Below, piece by piece: positions 7,998 to 15,326 of a stretch of 21,240 bases of DNA. Within the stretch, counting starts at the first letter, position 1. Every line of letters starts with the position of its first letter. The notes under the pieces were generated by a model. It ran no database searches. It had not been told where the DNA came from and worked only from the letters and a program-made list of their open reading frames with translations. The translations under genes and the position numbers were made by a program. Source of the DNA: a virus. The stretch is taken from positions 1 through 21,240 of the IMG/VR virus record IMGVR_UViG_3300027631_000160; one strand, written 5' to 3'.

Positions 7998-8420
7998 ATG
8001 GCTACACAGAACAATGTCGTTACCTACGGAAAAGCCATCGAGTATCAGTTGGCTAGTATCGTTACGCCTGTGCCTGTGTATGCTGCGTTTAACCGCAATT
8101 TTGCTACTCAGCCTAAGTTTATTACTTGGATGCTGAGAAATGTCCACCAGCCTGTTTATACGGGCCAGACGCAATCTAATAAGGGCATTGACCGCCCTAT
8201 TTTTCAGATTTCTATTTTTACTCAGAAGATAGAAGACGGTTTCACAATATCCAATCAGATATTACAATCGTTGCATGGTTATAGCGGTATGTTTGGGAAT
8301 CCATCAAGCGGGGGGTTTTATATCTCCAAGGCTGATGTGTATTGGCTTTACAACAGTTATAACAATGAAGAAAATATGGCGCAAATCTTTTTAGATTGCA
8401 CTTTAGACATCCCAACATAA
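7998..8420 (+). CDS. Probable tail terminator / completion protein (DUF3168-like)
   Basis: A 140-residue alpha/beta protein. Features consistent with tail terminators are the PVYAAFNRNFATQPKFITWM start, the strand 'DRPIFQISIFTQKIEDGFTISNQIL' in which a beta strand leads into a helix, and a final strand 'AQIFLDCTLDI' before a short end. Tail terminators form a ring that caps the finished tube and binds the head closure ring. The position, directly before the tail tube genes and directly after the adaptor, supports this. A gp10-like protein would normally also be found nearby but here lies at 10742-11233. Role is inferred from order and fold pattern. Confidence 0.58.
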   Translation: MATQNNVVTYGKAIEYQLASIVTPVPVYAAFNRNFATQPKFITWMLRNVHQPVYTGQTQSNKGIDRPIFQISIFTQKIEDGFTISNQILQSLHGYSGMFGNPSSGGFYISKADVYWLYNSYNNEENMAQIFLDCTLDIPT

Positions 8421-8453
8421 GACAGTTTATTAACTCTTTGAAGGAAACTCAAA

Positions 8454-8951
8454 ATGGCTTTACCAAACAAAATTTTGCCGGGTTTTAGTGCTGCGCTATA
8501 TGCTCAACCGGGAACAACTCCAACTCCATTGACATTGACTCAATTGTCTTTGGTCGCCAGCGTTGCACCACTTGCCGTTTCTGGCAATCTGGTTCAAGTT
8601 GAAGCTGTACCAGCTTTTGGTCAGGATGATGCAGTAGCTAACTTTTCAGTCGCTGGTTCACGCCAATCTGACAAGATTCCTACTCAGTCAGCACCTACAT
8701 CAATGACAATTACTGCTGCTTGGAACCCCGGCGATGCAGTGATTAACACATTGTTGCGTGGTGATGCCTACAACGGCGTTACTGACCGCACCTTTGTGAT
8801 TAGCGCAACTGAAGGCACAAACATTGTGTATTACGCTTTTGTTGGTCGCGTGTCTCAATTCACAATTGATGCTGCACCCGGCGCTGAAGCTAAATGCACA
8901 TTTACAGTTCATCCTCGCGGCAACCTATACGGTTGGTGCAACAACGCTTAA
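8454..8951 (+). CDS. Tail tube protein 1
   Basis: A 165-residue beta-sandwich-type protein with a good ribosome site (AAGGAAA) and its own 33-base leader, as expected for an abundant product. It ends with the GRVSQFTIDAAPGAEAKCTF block and an aromatic C-terminus, like the final strands of siphovirus tube proteins, whose rings stack around the tape measure. The next gene is a clear paralog: PAFGQDDAVANF, SRQSDKIPTQSAPTSMTITA, GVTDRTFV and PGAEAKCTFT are common to both. Assignment as tail tube is by position before the chaperone and tape measure genes and by fold pattern, not by a unique motif. Confidence 0.75.
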   Translation: MALPNKILPGFSAALYAQPGTTPTPLTLTQLSLVASVAPLAVSGNLVQVEAVPAFGQDDAVANFSVAGSRQSDKIPTQSAPTSMTITAAWNPGDAVINTLLRGDAYNGVTDRTFVISATEGTNIVYYAFVGRVSQFTIDAAPGAEAKCTFTVHPRGNLYGWCNNA

Positions 8952-8963
8952 AGGAGTATAAAA

Positions 8964-9485
8964 ATGGCAATTCCTAGTCAAGTTCTACCCGGCTTTAGTG
9001 CCGCGCTATGGTTGCAAAATAGCGCCACTCCTACGCCAATTACACCTACTAACCTGTCTGTTTGGGCAGGGCAAGTAGCAACCATTTGCGGTACTGCTGT
9101 TGGCGGTACAGGCGCTGCTGGTCAACAATTGAATGTGGAAGCAGTTCCAGCATTTGGTCAAGATGATGCTGTTGCCAACTTCATGGTTGCTGGCTCACGC
9201 CAATCGGACAAAATCCCAACACAGTCTGCTCCTACCAGCATGACAATCACAGCAGCTTGGAATCCTAGCGATGCCGGCCTGTTGTTGATTCGTGGTGATG
9301 CGTCTAATGGTGTAACGGACCGTACTTTTGTTGTGACCGCTTCTACAAGCGCAACCAGCACTATTGCTTATGCATTTAATGGTCGCGTAAGTCAATTTAC
9401 GATTGATGCGGCTCCCGGTGCTGAAGCTAAGTGTACTTTCACTATTCACCCAAGGGGCAACCAATACGGTTGGTCTAACCCATGA
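8964..9485 (+). CDS. Tail tube protein 2 (paralog of tube protein 1)
   Basis: A 173-residue paralog of the 8454 product, preceded by a strong AAAGGAG site, so it should be well translated. The C-terminal two thirds are nearly the same as in tube protein 1, while residues 10-50 differ and carry an insertion (VGGTGAAGQQ). Within a shared 24-residue block (SRQSDKIP through AAWNP), 14 of 24 codons differ without changing the amino acid, including TCA against AGC for one serine. The duplication is therefore old and both copies have been kept under strong purifying selection. It may mix with tube protein 1 in the rings, or form a distinct segment such as the tube end. It overlaps the next gene by four bases. 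Confidence 0.75.
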   Translation: MAIPSQVLPGFSAALWLQNSATPTPITPTNLSVWAGQVATICGTAVGGTGAAGQQLNVEAVPAFGQDDAVANFMVAGSRQSDKIPTQSAPTSMTITAAWNPSDAGLLLIRGDASNGVTDRTFVVTASTSATSTIAYAFNGRVSQFTIDAAPGAEAKCTFTIHPRGNQYGWSNP

Positions 9486-9697
9486 CTTTAACTGAAGCCA
9501 TTGAAACGCTGGCAACTACTTATGCAGACCCTTTGCTTATTGCTAGGGGTTTATCGGTAGATGCACAGGAAGTGGCAACTGCTTTGGCGGCTGCTACTCC
9601 TGACACAACAGAGTTTGTCGCTCTGTCACTATTGGCTCAGTTTAATCCTTATATTGCGCCAGCACCTAGAACAAGAACAGTTCAACCTACAGAATAA
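9482..9697 (+). CDS. Small protein of unknown function in tail operon
   Basis: A 71-residue protein starting in an ATGA overlap with the second tube gene, so it is probably translated by coupling. It reads as one or two helices (LTEAIETLATTYADPLLIARGL, then AQEVATALAAATPDTTEFVALSLLAQF), followed by a proline-rich tail (YIAPAPRTRTVQPTE). I recognise no family. Its place between tube and chaperone genes suggests a role in tube assembly, but that is only position. Reality as a gene is supported by tight packing and the absence of another reading frame here. Confidence 0.6.
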   Translation: MTLTEAIETLATTYADPLLIARGLSVDAQEVATALAAATPDTTEFVALSLLAQFNPYIAPAPRTRTVQPTE

Positions 9698-9700
9698 AAC

Positions 9701-9925
9701 ATGACAACGATAATAAAAGACAACAATGACCTATTGAGTTTCCTAGTAGCCCAATCTGATTCTTCCAAGAATTGGTTTGGGTTTACTCAACAAAGAATTA
9801 CTGCAATTGCTTTGGCACACGACATTGCCAGACATCATGCAGATAAAATGACTCCTACTCAAGCTGTCGAATATGCAGTAGAGTTGAACGAAGCCATTTA
9901 CCACAAGATTATTAAAGCACACTAA
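9701..9925 (+). CDS. Small helical protein of unknown function in tail operon
   Basis: A 74-residue protein three bases after the previous stop and nine bases before chaperone G. It looks almost wholly helical: NDLLSFLVAQSDSS, then RITAIALAHDIARHHADKMTPTQAVEYAVELNEAIYHKII, with several histidines. I recognise no family. It could be a small assembly factor or an accessory of the chaperone; nothing in the residues decides. The ribosome site is weak, which may mean coupling to the gene before it. Confidence 0.58.
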   Translation: MTTIIKDNNDLLSFLVAQSDSSKNWFGFTQQRITAIALAHDIARHHADKMTPTQAVEYAVELNEAIYHKIIKAH

Positions 9926-9934
9926 GGACACGAC

Positions 9935-10399
9935 ATGACAAGACTATCTTCTGCTTTAGGAAGTAACTACGCCTCTGATTCCCTGCGAACAAAGACTTTT
10001 GAATTGGGTGGACACACATTTAAGGTCCGTGTCCCACTGACAAGAGAGATGGAATTAATTCAAGAGCGTATTGAAATTATTGACGAATCTGAATACAAAG
10101 CCAGATTTGAAAAGATGACAACCTCATTCAAGGACAGCACTGCGCTTGAAGGTATTGTCGTTACAGATGATGATGTGATTATTGAAGGCCGGTCCACACG
10201 GGAACTGGTAAGGTCCATCATGCAAATGGAAAACCGCACAGTTGAATACATCAAGCTGATTGTTCCTGAACATGACAACCTTGATGATATTACCTACAAA
10301 GACATTGATGAAGAGTGGCCTTTCCAAGTCCAATTGGAAGTTCTGAACAAGATTTCAGAAGCCATTCAGCCGGGATATAAGGACTCCAGAAAAAACTAA
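9935..10399 (+). CDS. Tail assembly chaperone G
   Basis: A 154-residue protein in the place of lambda gpG, directly before a frameshift site and ahead of the tape measure gene. It has the typical beta start (KTFELGGHTFKVRVPLTREMELIQ) and an acidic helical remainder. These chaperones coat the tape measure protein and recruit tube subunits, and are not part of the virion. AAGGA lies just upstream of ATG 9935. Its last codons, AGA AAA AAC before TAA, contain a classic slippery heptamer that lets some ribosomes continue into the GT extension. Confidence 0.8.
   Translation: MTRLSSALGSNYASDSLRTKTFELGGHTFKVRVPLTREMELIQERIEIIDESEYKARFEKMTTSFKDSTALEGIVVTDDDVIIEGRSTRELVRSIMQMENRTVEYIKLIVPEHDNLDDITYKDIDEEWPFQVQLEVLNKISEAIQPGYKDSRKN
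10390..10396 (+). other. Programmed -1 frameshift site A AAA AAC
   Basis: The heptamer A AAA AAC is in phase with the G frame (X XXY YYZ form) and ends at the base before its TAA stop at 10397-10399. Slipping back one base makes the next codon CTA at 10396, and the -1 frame is then open to 10740. An AAGGA run at 10379-10383, inside the coding sequence, could add an internal ribosome-binding stimulus. I see only a weak four-base hairpin just downstream (AAGG/CCTT, 10402-10416). Confidence 0.8.
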
Positions 10400-10740
10400 T
10401 CAAGGACATTCGCCTTCAAGCCAGAGCGTATATTTATGCTCATGGTGGGTGTCCTGATGAAGTTCCTACGGATGACATGCGAAATATTGAGATATTGTTG
10501 TCTGATGGCATGCTTGGAAACAAAGCTATTTTAGTGGCTTTAAGCTCCTTGACTACGGGCAATTTAAACTCGAAAATGGCTAAGACGGCATCACCTTTCC
10601 AGATGAAAGATGTGTTGCCATCTACGCATGAATATATTGTCCCGCCGTTGAGCGAAGAAGAAAAGAAAGCAGAAGTCAATAAACGATTGATGTCTTTCTT
10701 GAAAACTAGACCGGGTGCGGAGGAATTTTTGAAAGAGTGA
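10396..10740 (+). CDS. Frameshift extension of tail chaperone (T part of GT)
   Basis: This frame has no start of its own that makes sense. The first ATG at 10477 lacks a ribosome site and would cut off an open stretch of 27 codons that begins exactly at the slippery site. Joined by a -1 shift, it gives a GT product of about 268 residues (154 from G plus 114). The T part starts LIKDIRLQARAYIYAHGG and ends in a charged helical tail (LSEEEKKAEVNKRLMSFL...). In lambda the T part binds tube subunits while G binds the tape measure. The stop is one base before the next ATG. Confidence 0.8.
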   Translation, partial: LIKDIRLQARAYIYAHGGCPDEVPTDDMRNIEILLSDGMLGNKAILVALSSLTTGNLNSKMAKTASPFQMKDVLPSTHEYIVPPLSEEEKKAEVNKRLMSFLKTRPGAEEFLKE

Positions 10741-10741
10741 A

Positions 10742-11233
10742 ATGGTCTACATACCAGAGAAGCTTACCTTTGAACTAGAAGGTTTTGCCGAGTTTGAGCA
10801 GCAGCTAAAAGAAATAGCTGATGGCTTCCGTGGTGATTTAGTAGCCCGTAACACTCTTGTTCCAGCCGCTAAGATAGCAATGGAGTCAGTCTATAACTCC
10901 GCAGTGTCTAGAGCGCCTGTAGGTGATAAGCCTAGGGACGATAAGAACCCCTTTCACATGCGAGACACTATCCGGTTGGATGCCCGTATTCCTAACGAAA
11001 AGGACAAGCGAAGCGAATATGTCAATCAAACAGATGCAGCCATTGCTGTAGTTTCTGTCAAGAAAAGTGCTGTATCGCTTGCTCAAGAATTTGGCACATC
11101 AAAAATACCAGCCCACCCATTTTTGCGTATATCTTTACAGCAAGATTCTGGAACAGTGTTAGACGCTCTAAAATCACAATTGGGTAGTCGAATACCAGAT
11201 TACGCAGCAAAGCTGGCTAGAAGGAAAAAATAA
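10742..11233 (+). CDS. HK97 gp10-like protein in the tail operon
   Basis: A 163-residue protein with the gp10 family pattern. It begins LEGFAEFEQQLKEIA, has an alanine-rich helix leading to SRAPVGDKPRDDKNPFHMRDTIRL (in the family, the APV...G.LRDSI segment), then VSLAQEFGTSKIPAHPFLRISLQQ, matching the E.GT...PAHPFLRPA signature. Family members act at the head-tail joint or on the tail side. Usually the gene sits between the adaptor and the terminator genes; here it follows the chaperone GT and overlaps the tape measure start by one base (TAATG). GGAGG lies about 20 bases upstream. Whether it still works at the neck or has moved to a tail task is open. Confidence 0.78.
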   Translation: MVYIPEKLTFELEGFAEFEQQLKEIADGFRGDLVARNTLVPAAKIAMESVYNSAVSRAPVGDKPRDDKNPFHMRDTIRLDARIPNEKDKRSEYVNQTDAAIAVVSVKKSAVSLAQEFGTSKIPAHPFLRISLQQDSGTVLDALKSQLGSRIPDYAAKLARRKK

Positions 11234-13641
11234 TGGCTTCTCAAAATATTGCTAGATTGGGCGTTGTCCTTGGATTGGACACTGCTGAATTTACCGCTTC
11301 CATTGACAAGGCAATTTCAGAAAATGCCAAGCTAAAAAATGCTATTCGCAGAGATAGCAATGCTGCTGCGGCTGAGATTGTTAATCTGAAACATGCCACA
11401 GATGACTACGGTAAAACGCTTACCAGAGTCCAAATGATGGAGCGAGAGACAACTTCTGGGCGCTTTATGAATGCGTCTAAGGAGATGAAGCAGCAGCTTC
11501 TTGAAAGAGCTAAAGCTTATGATGCTGTTGCAACTGCAACAACAAAAGCTGTTGATGCTCAGTTCAAGATGAACGCCCAGCAGAAGATGGGTTTAACCTA
11601 TCAGACAACCGACCTTGTTACTTCTCTGGCTGCTGGGCAAAATCCATTTATTGTTCTGTTGCAACAGGGTGGTCAATTAAAAGACCAGATGGGTGGCCTT
11701 GGCAACATGTTCAAAGCCATTGGCACTATCCTAACTCCAATGCGATTGGCTATTGGCGGGGTTACCGCTGCCTTTGGTACGCTGGCTTATGCAGCTTATG
11801 CTGGTAGAGCAGAGTTTGACAAACTAAAAGACACAATTACTTTGACAGGTAATTTTGCTGGCGTAACTACTGAAAAGTTTTATTCACTATCTACTGAATT
11901 AAGCGGTAGGACAAACGCTTCTCTTGGAACAACAAAAGATGCTTTAAATGCTGTTCTTGCTTCTGGAAAGTTTACGGCTGCATCAATTAGTTCTGTCACT
12001 CAAGCAATTATTTCATATTCACAAATTTCTGGAATAGATGCCAAGGCTGCTGCCGACAAGTTAATGAGTGGACTAGATGGGACGGCATCTGGAGCTAGAG
12101 CTTTAAATAAGGAAATGAACTTCCTTACTCTTGAGCAATACAAACAAATTGAAGCACTTGAAAAGGCTGGAAAACTACAAGATGCGGCAAAGGTTGCCTC
12201 TATTGCTTTAAATACTCAATTGGCTGCACAGCGAAGAGAGCTTGGCTATCTTGATAAAGCATGGGAAACCACAACCAATGCGCTAAGTAAGTTTTGGAAC
12301 CTGTTAAAAGAAATTGGTAAACCAGAAACAACAGACCAAGTTATTGCCCAGCTTGATAGACAAATTCAAGCTGTACAAGCATCTGTTAGTAAAAGTACAG
12401 GTGATAGCCCGTTTGAGAAAGAACAAAGAAAACAACTTCAATTATTAAAAGACCAAAGGGAAGCAATTCTTGAAACTGAGCGTTTGAAAGCTCGTTCAGT
12501 AGCAGCTAGAGATGTTGGTGATGCCAAACAAAAAATTGAAGATAGGGCTTCTGCCGGCGGCATTGATAAAGAAAAACAAATTATTGCTGCTACTGAAAAA
12601 GCCAAAGCAAGTATCAAATACACACAAGCTCTTGCAAGTGCCAATGAAATAGGAAAAATAGAATTAGAAGCTACAAAACAAATTGAAGAAAAAAGGGCAG
12701 AATTTAAAGCTAAAAGCGAAGTAGATAAAAGAGCATTTGGCGGTCTTCTTGCAAAACAACTTGCTGCTGAAGAGCTTGATATTGAAGTAAAGAAAAACGA
12801 AAAGATTCGTTTGCTTCGTCAAAAACAAATGCTTACCACATATCAATTTGGGGTGGAGCAGAAGAAAACATTTGATGATGAGATGACTGCAGAATATCTT
12901 TTGCAGGAAAGCATTAAACAACAAATTCGAGATAAAACAAAATCTTTGGAAATGGACAAAGAAGATTTAATACTCAAGAACCGAATGATTTATGCCACTG
13001 AAAAAGAAGTTCAGTTGGCTCAACTTTCATTAAAGTATCAAAGAGAAAAAGAAAAGCCATTTGCAAATATTGAGGCACTTAATCAACAAGAAGCAATTGA
13101 AAGATTTAATATAGAACTGCAAGACACAATGAAAAAGACCTCGGAAGTCTTTGACAGTGTATGGGGCAACATGGGTTCTGCTATTGATAAATTTGTCAGA
13201 ACCGGCAAGTTATCAATGAAAGATTTTGCCCGTAGTGTCATTCAAGACTTGATTGCCATTCAAATGAAGGCAGCAGCGTTGTCTTTCTTGCGGATGATGT
13301 TTGCTCCCACAATGGGTCCAACAATAGATGGAGGTGGTGCATTGCCATCCAGCTTCAATCAATACTTGGCTCCTAGGGCTGCTGGTGGTCCTGTATCTGG
13401 CAACACTCCTTATCTCATCGGGGAAAAAGGACCTGAGTTATTTATGCCTTCCGGTTCAGGAACAATTGTTCCAAATAATCAAATGGGGAATATGGGTGGC
13501 ACAACCAATGTCACTAATAACTACATCAACGCTATTGATACCAAATCTTTTGAGGACCGCTTGCTTGGCAGTTCTAATGCTATTTGGGCCGCAAATCAAT
13601 ATGCCGGTAAATCATTAGCAGTTAACAGGGGCCGCGCATGA
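11233..13641 (+). CDS. Tail tape measure protein
   Basis: An 802-residue protein that sets tail length and is ejected with the DNA. Order of parts: an N-terminal helical segment; QTTDLVTSLAAGQNPFIVLLQQ and GGQLKDQMGG (124-154), a hallmark of lambda gpH-type proteins; a hydrophobic stretch at about 164-192; and a long charged coiled coil (about 380-650, rich in Lys, Glu and Gln, which makes this DNA A-rich). The gpH-like C-terminal block SMKDFARSVIQDLIAIQMKA is near 660-680, followed by AAGGPVSGNTPYLIGEKGPELFMP (about 715-740), also typical. At roughly 1.5 Å per residue the tail would be near 120 nm; this is an estimate. Confidence 0.93.
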   Translation: MASQNIARLGVVLGLDTAEFTASIDKAISENAKLKNAIRRDSNAAAAEIVNLKHATDDYGKTLTRVQMMERETTSGRFMNASKEMKQQLLERAKAYDAVATATTKAVDAQFKMNAQQKMGLTYQTTDLVTSLAAGQNPFIVLLQQGGQLKDQMGGLGNMFKAIGTILTPMRLAIGGVTAAFGTLAYAAYAGRAEFDKLKDTITLTGNFAGVTTEKFYSLSTELSGRTNASLGTTKDALNAVLASGKFTAASISSVTQAIISYSQISGIDAKAAADKLMSGLDGTASGARALNKEMNFLTLEQYKQIEALEKAGKLQDAAKVASIALNTQLAAQRRELGYLDKAWETTTNALSKFWNLLKEIGKPETTDQVIAQLDRQIQAVQASVSKSTGDSPFEKEQRKQLQLLKDQREAILETERLKARSVAARDVGDAKQKIEDRASAGGIDKEKQIIAATEKAKASIKYTQALASANEIGKIELEATKQIEEKRAEFKAKSEVDKRAFGGLLAKQLAAEELDIEVKKNEKIRLLRQKQMLTTYQFGVEQKKTFDDEMTAEYLLQESIKQQIRDKTKSLEMDKEDLILKNRMIYATEKEVQLAQLSLKYQREKEKPFANIEALNQQEAIERFNIELQDTMKKTSEVFDSVWGNMGSAIDKFVRTGKLSMKDFARSVIQDLIAIQMKAAALSFLRMMFAPTMGPTIDGGGALPSSFNQYLAPRAAGGPVSGNTPYLIGEKGPELFMPSGSGTIVPNNQMGNMGGTTNVTNNYINAIDTKSFEDRLLGSSNAIWAANQYAGKSLAVNRGRA

Positions 13642-14234
13642 GCTTCCAAACCATCTTTGACATACAGCAATCCATGACGGTAAATAACCGCCGTATGGTT
13701 GGACAACAAGTAGCTAGGTCTGGCTACATTACCGTGGCGCAGTATCTGACTGCTGTGCCTTGGGTGTTTACTGTTACTCCTCACAACTACCTGTACTACC
13801 CACAGGTTAGAGACATCATTCAAGCCATCGACAACAAAGACCGTCAGTTGCCAGAGACTATTACTTTTAACAGTACAAACTTGTCTTGGTTTACTTCCAT
13901 GAGAGGAACGGCTACTACTGCCACTTTGAACGGTACGCCTACACCTAATACCCAGACGCTTGCTTTGACCTCTAATGGCACATTTAAGGCTGGCGACTTT
14001 ATTATGATTGGCGGGTACACTTACAAGATTACTGCTGACTCTGCTGGCTCTTCTGTAGGTATAAACCGTCCTTTGATTGGTACGCCATCTTCTGGAGCAA
14101 CTGTATCGATTGGTAATGCCTGTACATTTACGGTTGTGGCAGAAGCTTGCCCAACATATACCTTGAACCCAATGACAAGCGGTGCGTTTGTTCAGTGGGA
14201 TGCGCCATTCGTCTTCCGGGAATACATTACATGA
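13638..14234 (+). CDS. Minor tail protein, tail tip side (probable)
   Basis: A 198-residue beta-rich protein overlapping the tape measure stop by four bases. The C-terminal two thirds has a small beta-barrel pattern common to tail tip proteins: GTFKAGDFIMIGGYTYKITAD, then a PLIGTP turn and VSIGNACTFTV, ending QWDAPFVFREYI. Its place, first after the tape measure, is that of lambda gpM or the GTA DUF2460 gene, so it should lie in the ring that closes the distal end of the tube. I cannot assign a named family. AGGGG at good spacing precedes the start. Confidence 0.6.
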   Translation: MSFQTIFDIQQSMTVNNRRMVGQQVARSGYITVAQYLTAVPWVFTVTPHNYLYYPQVRDIIQAIDNKDRQLPETITFNSTNLSWFTSMRGTATTATLNGTPTPNTQTLALTSNGTFKAGDFIMIGGYTYKITADSAGSSVGINRPLIGTPSSGATVSIGNACTFTVVAEACPTYTLNPMTSGAFVQWDAPFVFREYIT

Positions 14235-14881
14235 CAACTATTAATGCAGTCACTGGCTCACAAATTAACCATGCAGAGTTTGTCCGACTAACTGTTGGAA
14301 CTGCTGCGACTGTCTATACATTTTGTAATGCTGCTGCACCTGTTACGGTTAGCGGTATTACATTTGCAAACCTTGGCGCTTTGCTTAATGTTGGTGATGT
14401 ACAGCGCGACATTAAGGCGACTTCTGATGACATGACAATTCAGTTGACAGGTATTGACCCAACTAACATTGGCATCATTTTAGGCAACCAAATTAAAGGT
14501 TCGCTTGTAGAGGTTTGGAGGGGCTTTCTAGACTCTAACAACCAAATCATAACCACACCTACCACCCAGTTCTTTAAACGCTACCAAGGCATTATTAGTG
14601 GCGTATCAATTACAGAAGACTTTAATTCTCAGTTGAGAACTCGCATAGCAACATGCTCTATTGCTTGTTCATCAATGAGAAGGGTTTTGGAAAATAGATT
14701 GTCTGGCGTTAAAACCAATCAGAACAGTTGGCAGTTTATTTACTCTGGCGACACATCAATGAACCGTGTCGCTCAGATTGCAAATACATTTTTTGACTTT
14801 GGTAAGCCACCAATGACACAAACACAATCAAGTGAAACAACAGTAACAATGGATAACTCGGCAGGTGATGCATCTCCATGA
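14231..14881 (+). CDS. Tail tip / baseplate hub protein (DUF2163-like)
   Basis: A 216-residue protein. The open frame extends upstream to an ATG at 14147, but I start it at ATG 14231, in an ATGA overlap with the previous stop, because that is the rule in this operon and the upstream part merely shadows the preceding gene. VSGITFANLGALLNVGDVQRDIKATSDDMTIQLTG and IKGSLVEVWRGFLD have the order seen in DUF2163 or lambda gpL-type hub proteins: a strand-rich domain describing a start ring, then 'RYQGIISGVSI' and a cysteine-containing C-terminal part (ATCSIACSSMRRVLENRLSG). Cysteines near this point bind an iron-sulphur cluster in lambda gpL; whether these do is not known. It overlaps the acetyltransferase gene by four bases. 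Confidence 0.55.
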   Translation: MTTINAVTGSQINHAEFVRLTVGTAATVYTFCNAAAPVTVSGITFANLGALLNVGDVQRDIKATSDDMTIQLTGIDPTNIGIILGNQIKGSLVEVWRGFLDSNNQIITTPTTQFFKRYQGIISGVSITEDFNSQLRTRIATCSIACSSMRRVLENRLSGVKTNQNSWQFIYSGDTSMNRVAQIANTFFDFGKPPMTQTQSSETTVTMDNSAGDASP

Positions 14882-15324
14882 TAAGACTAGCGACAAGATA
14901 CGACATTCCAAGGCTTCTGGAGATTGTTGAGGCATATGCCTATGAGAATCCAATTAAAACGCTTGGCAATCCTGATAACCACAACCCGCAGCATGTTGAG
15001 CAATTGTTGTTCAGCATCATGCTAGGAAAAGGTTTTATCTACATTGACAAAGATTTAAGGGGAGCCATCATTGCTGTAAAGCAAAACAATGTCTGGTGTC
15101 CTAAAGTTAAAGAGTTGCATGAGCTTTTGTGGTGGGTTGAGCCGGAATACAGAGATGGAACATTGGGTGGTCGATTGTGGAAAGCTTTTGACCGCACAGG
15201 AACTGAGATGCTAAACCGTGGAGACATTGATTTCATAGTGACATCAGTCTCCTGTAAAGGCCCTTGGATTGATTACACTAAGCGTGACTACGAAGCAGTT
15301 ACGGCAAGTTTTGTGAAGGAATAG
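14878..15324 (+). CDS. GNAT-like acetyltransferase inside the tail tip operon
   Basis: A 148-residue protein with the GNAT layout. The N-terminus MIRLATRYDIPRLLEIVEAY is the classic first strand and helix, a middle strand pair (GFIYID, GAIIAVK) follows, then motif A ELHELLWWVEPEYRDGTLGGRLWKAF (79-104), the strand and pyrophosphate-binding loop for acetyl-CoA. The loop reads R-D-G-T-L-G, so the first glycine of the usual R-x-x-G-x-G is a threonine; activity is likely but not assured. It overlaps the hub gene by four bases and ends two bases before the tip-fibre gene. Many siphovirus and gene-transfer-agent operons carry an NlpC/P60 peptidase at this point. Possible jobs are modifying a virion protein or a host target; the substrate is unknown. 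Confidence 0.72.
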   Translation: MIRLATRYDIPRLLEIVEAYAYENPIKTLGNPDNHNPQHVEQLLFSIMLGKGFIYIDKDLRGAIIAVKQNNVWCPKVKELHELLWWVEPEYRDGTLGGRLWKAFDRTGTEMLNRGDIDFIVTSVSCKGPWIDYTKRDYEAVTASFVKE

Positions 15325-15326
15325 AA

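Noticed and set aside
10477-10740. A separate gene starting at ATG 10477
   Set aside because: The frame is open from the slippery site at 10396, ATG 10477 has no ribosome site, and the arrangement fits the tail chaperone frameshift.
14147-14230. An upstream start for the hub protein at ATG 14147
   Set aside because: It would overlap the previous gene by 88 bases; ATG 14231 lies in an ATGA overlap like its neighbours.
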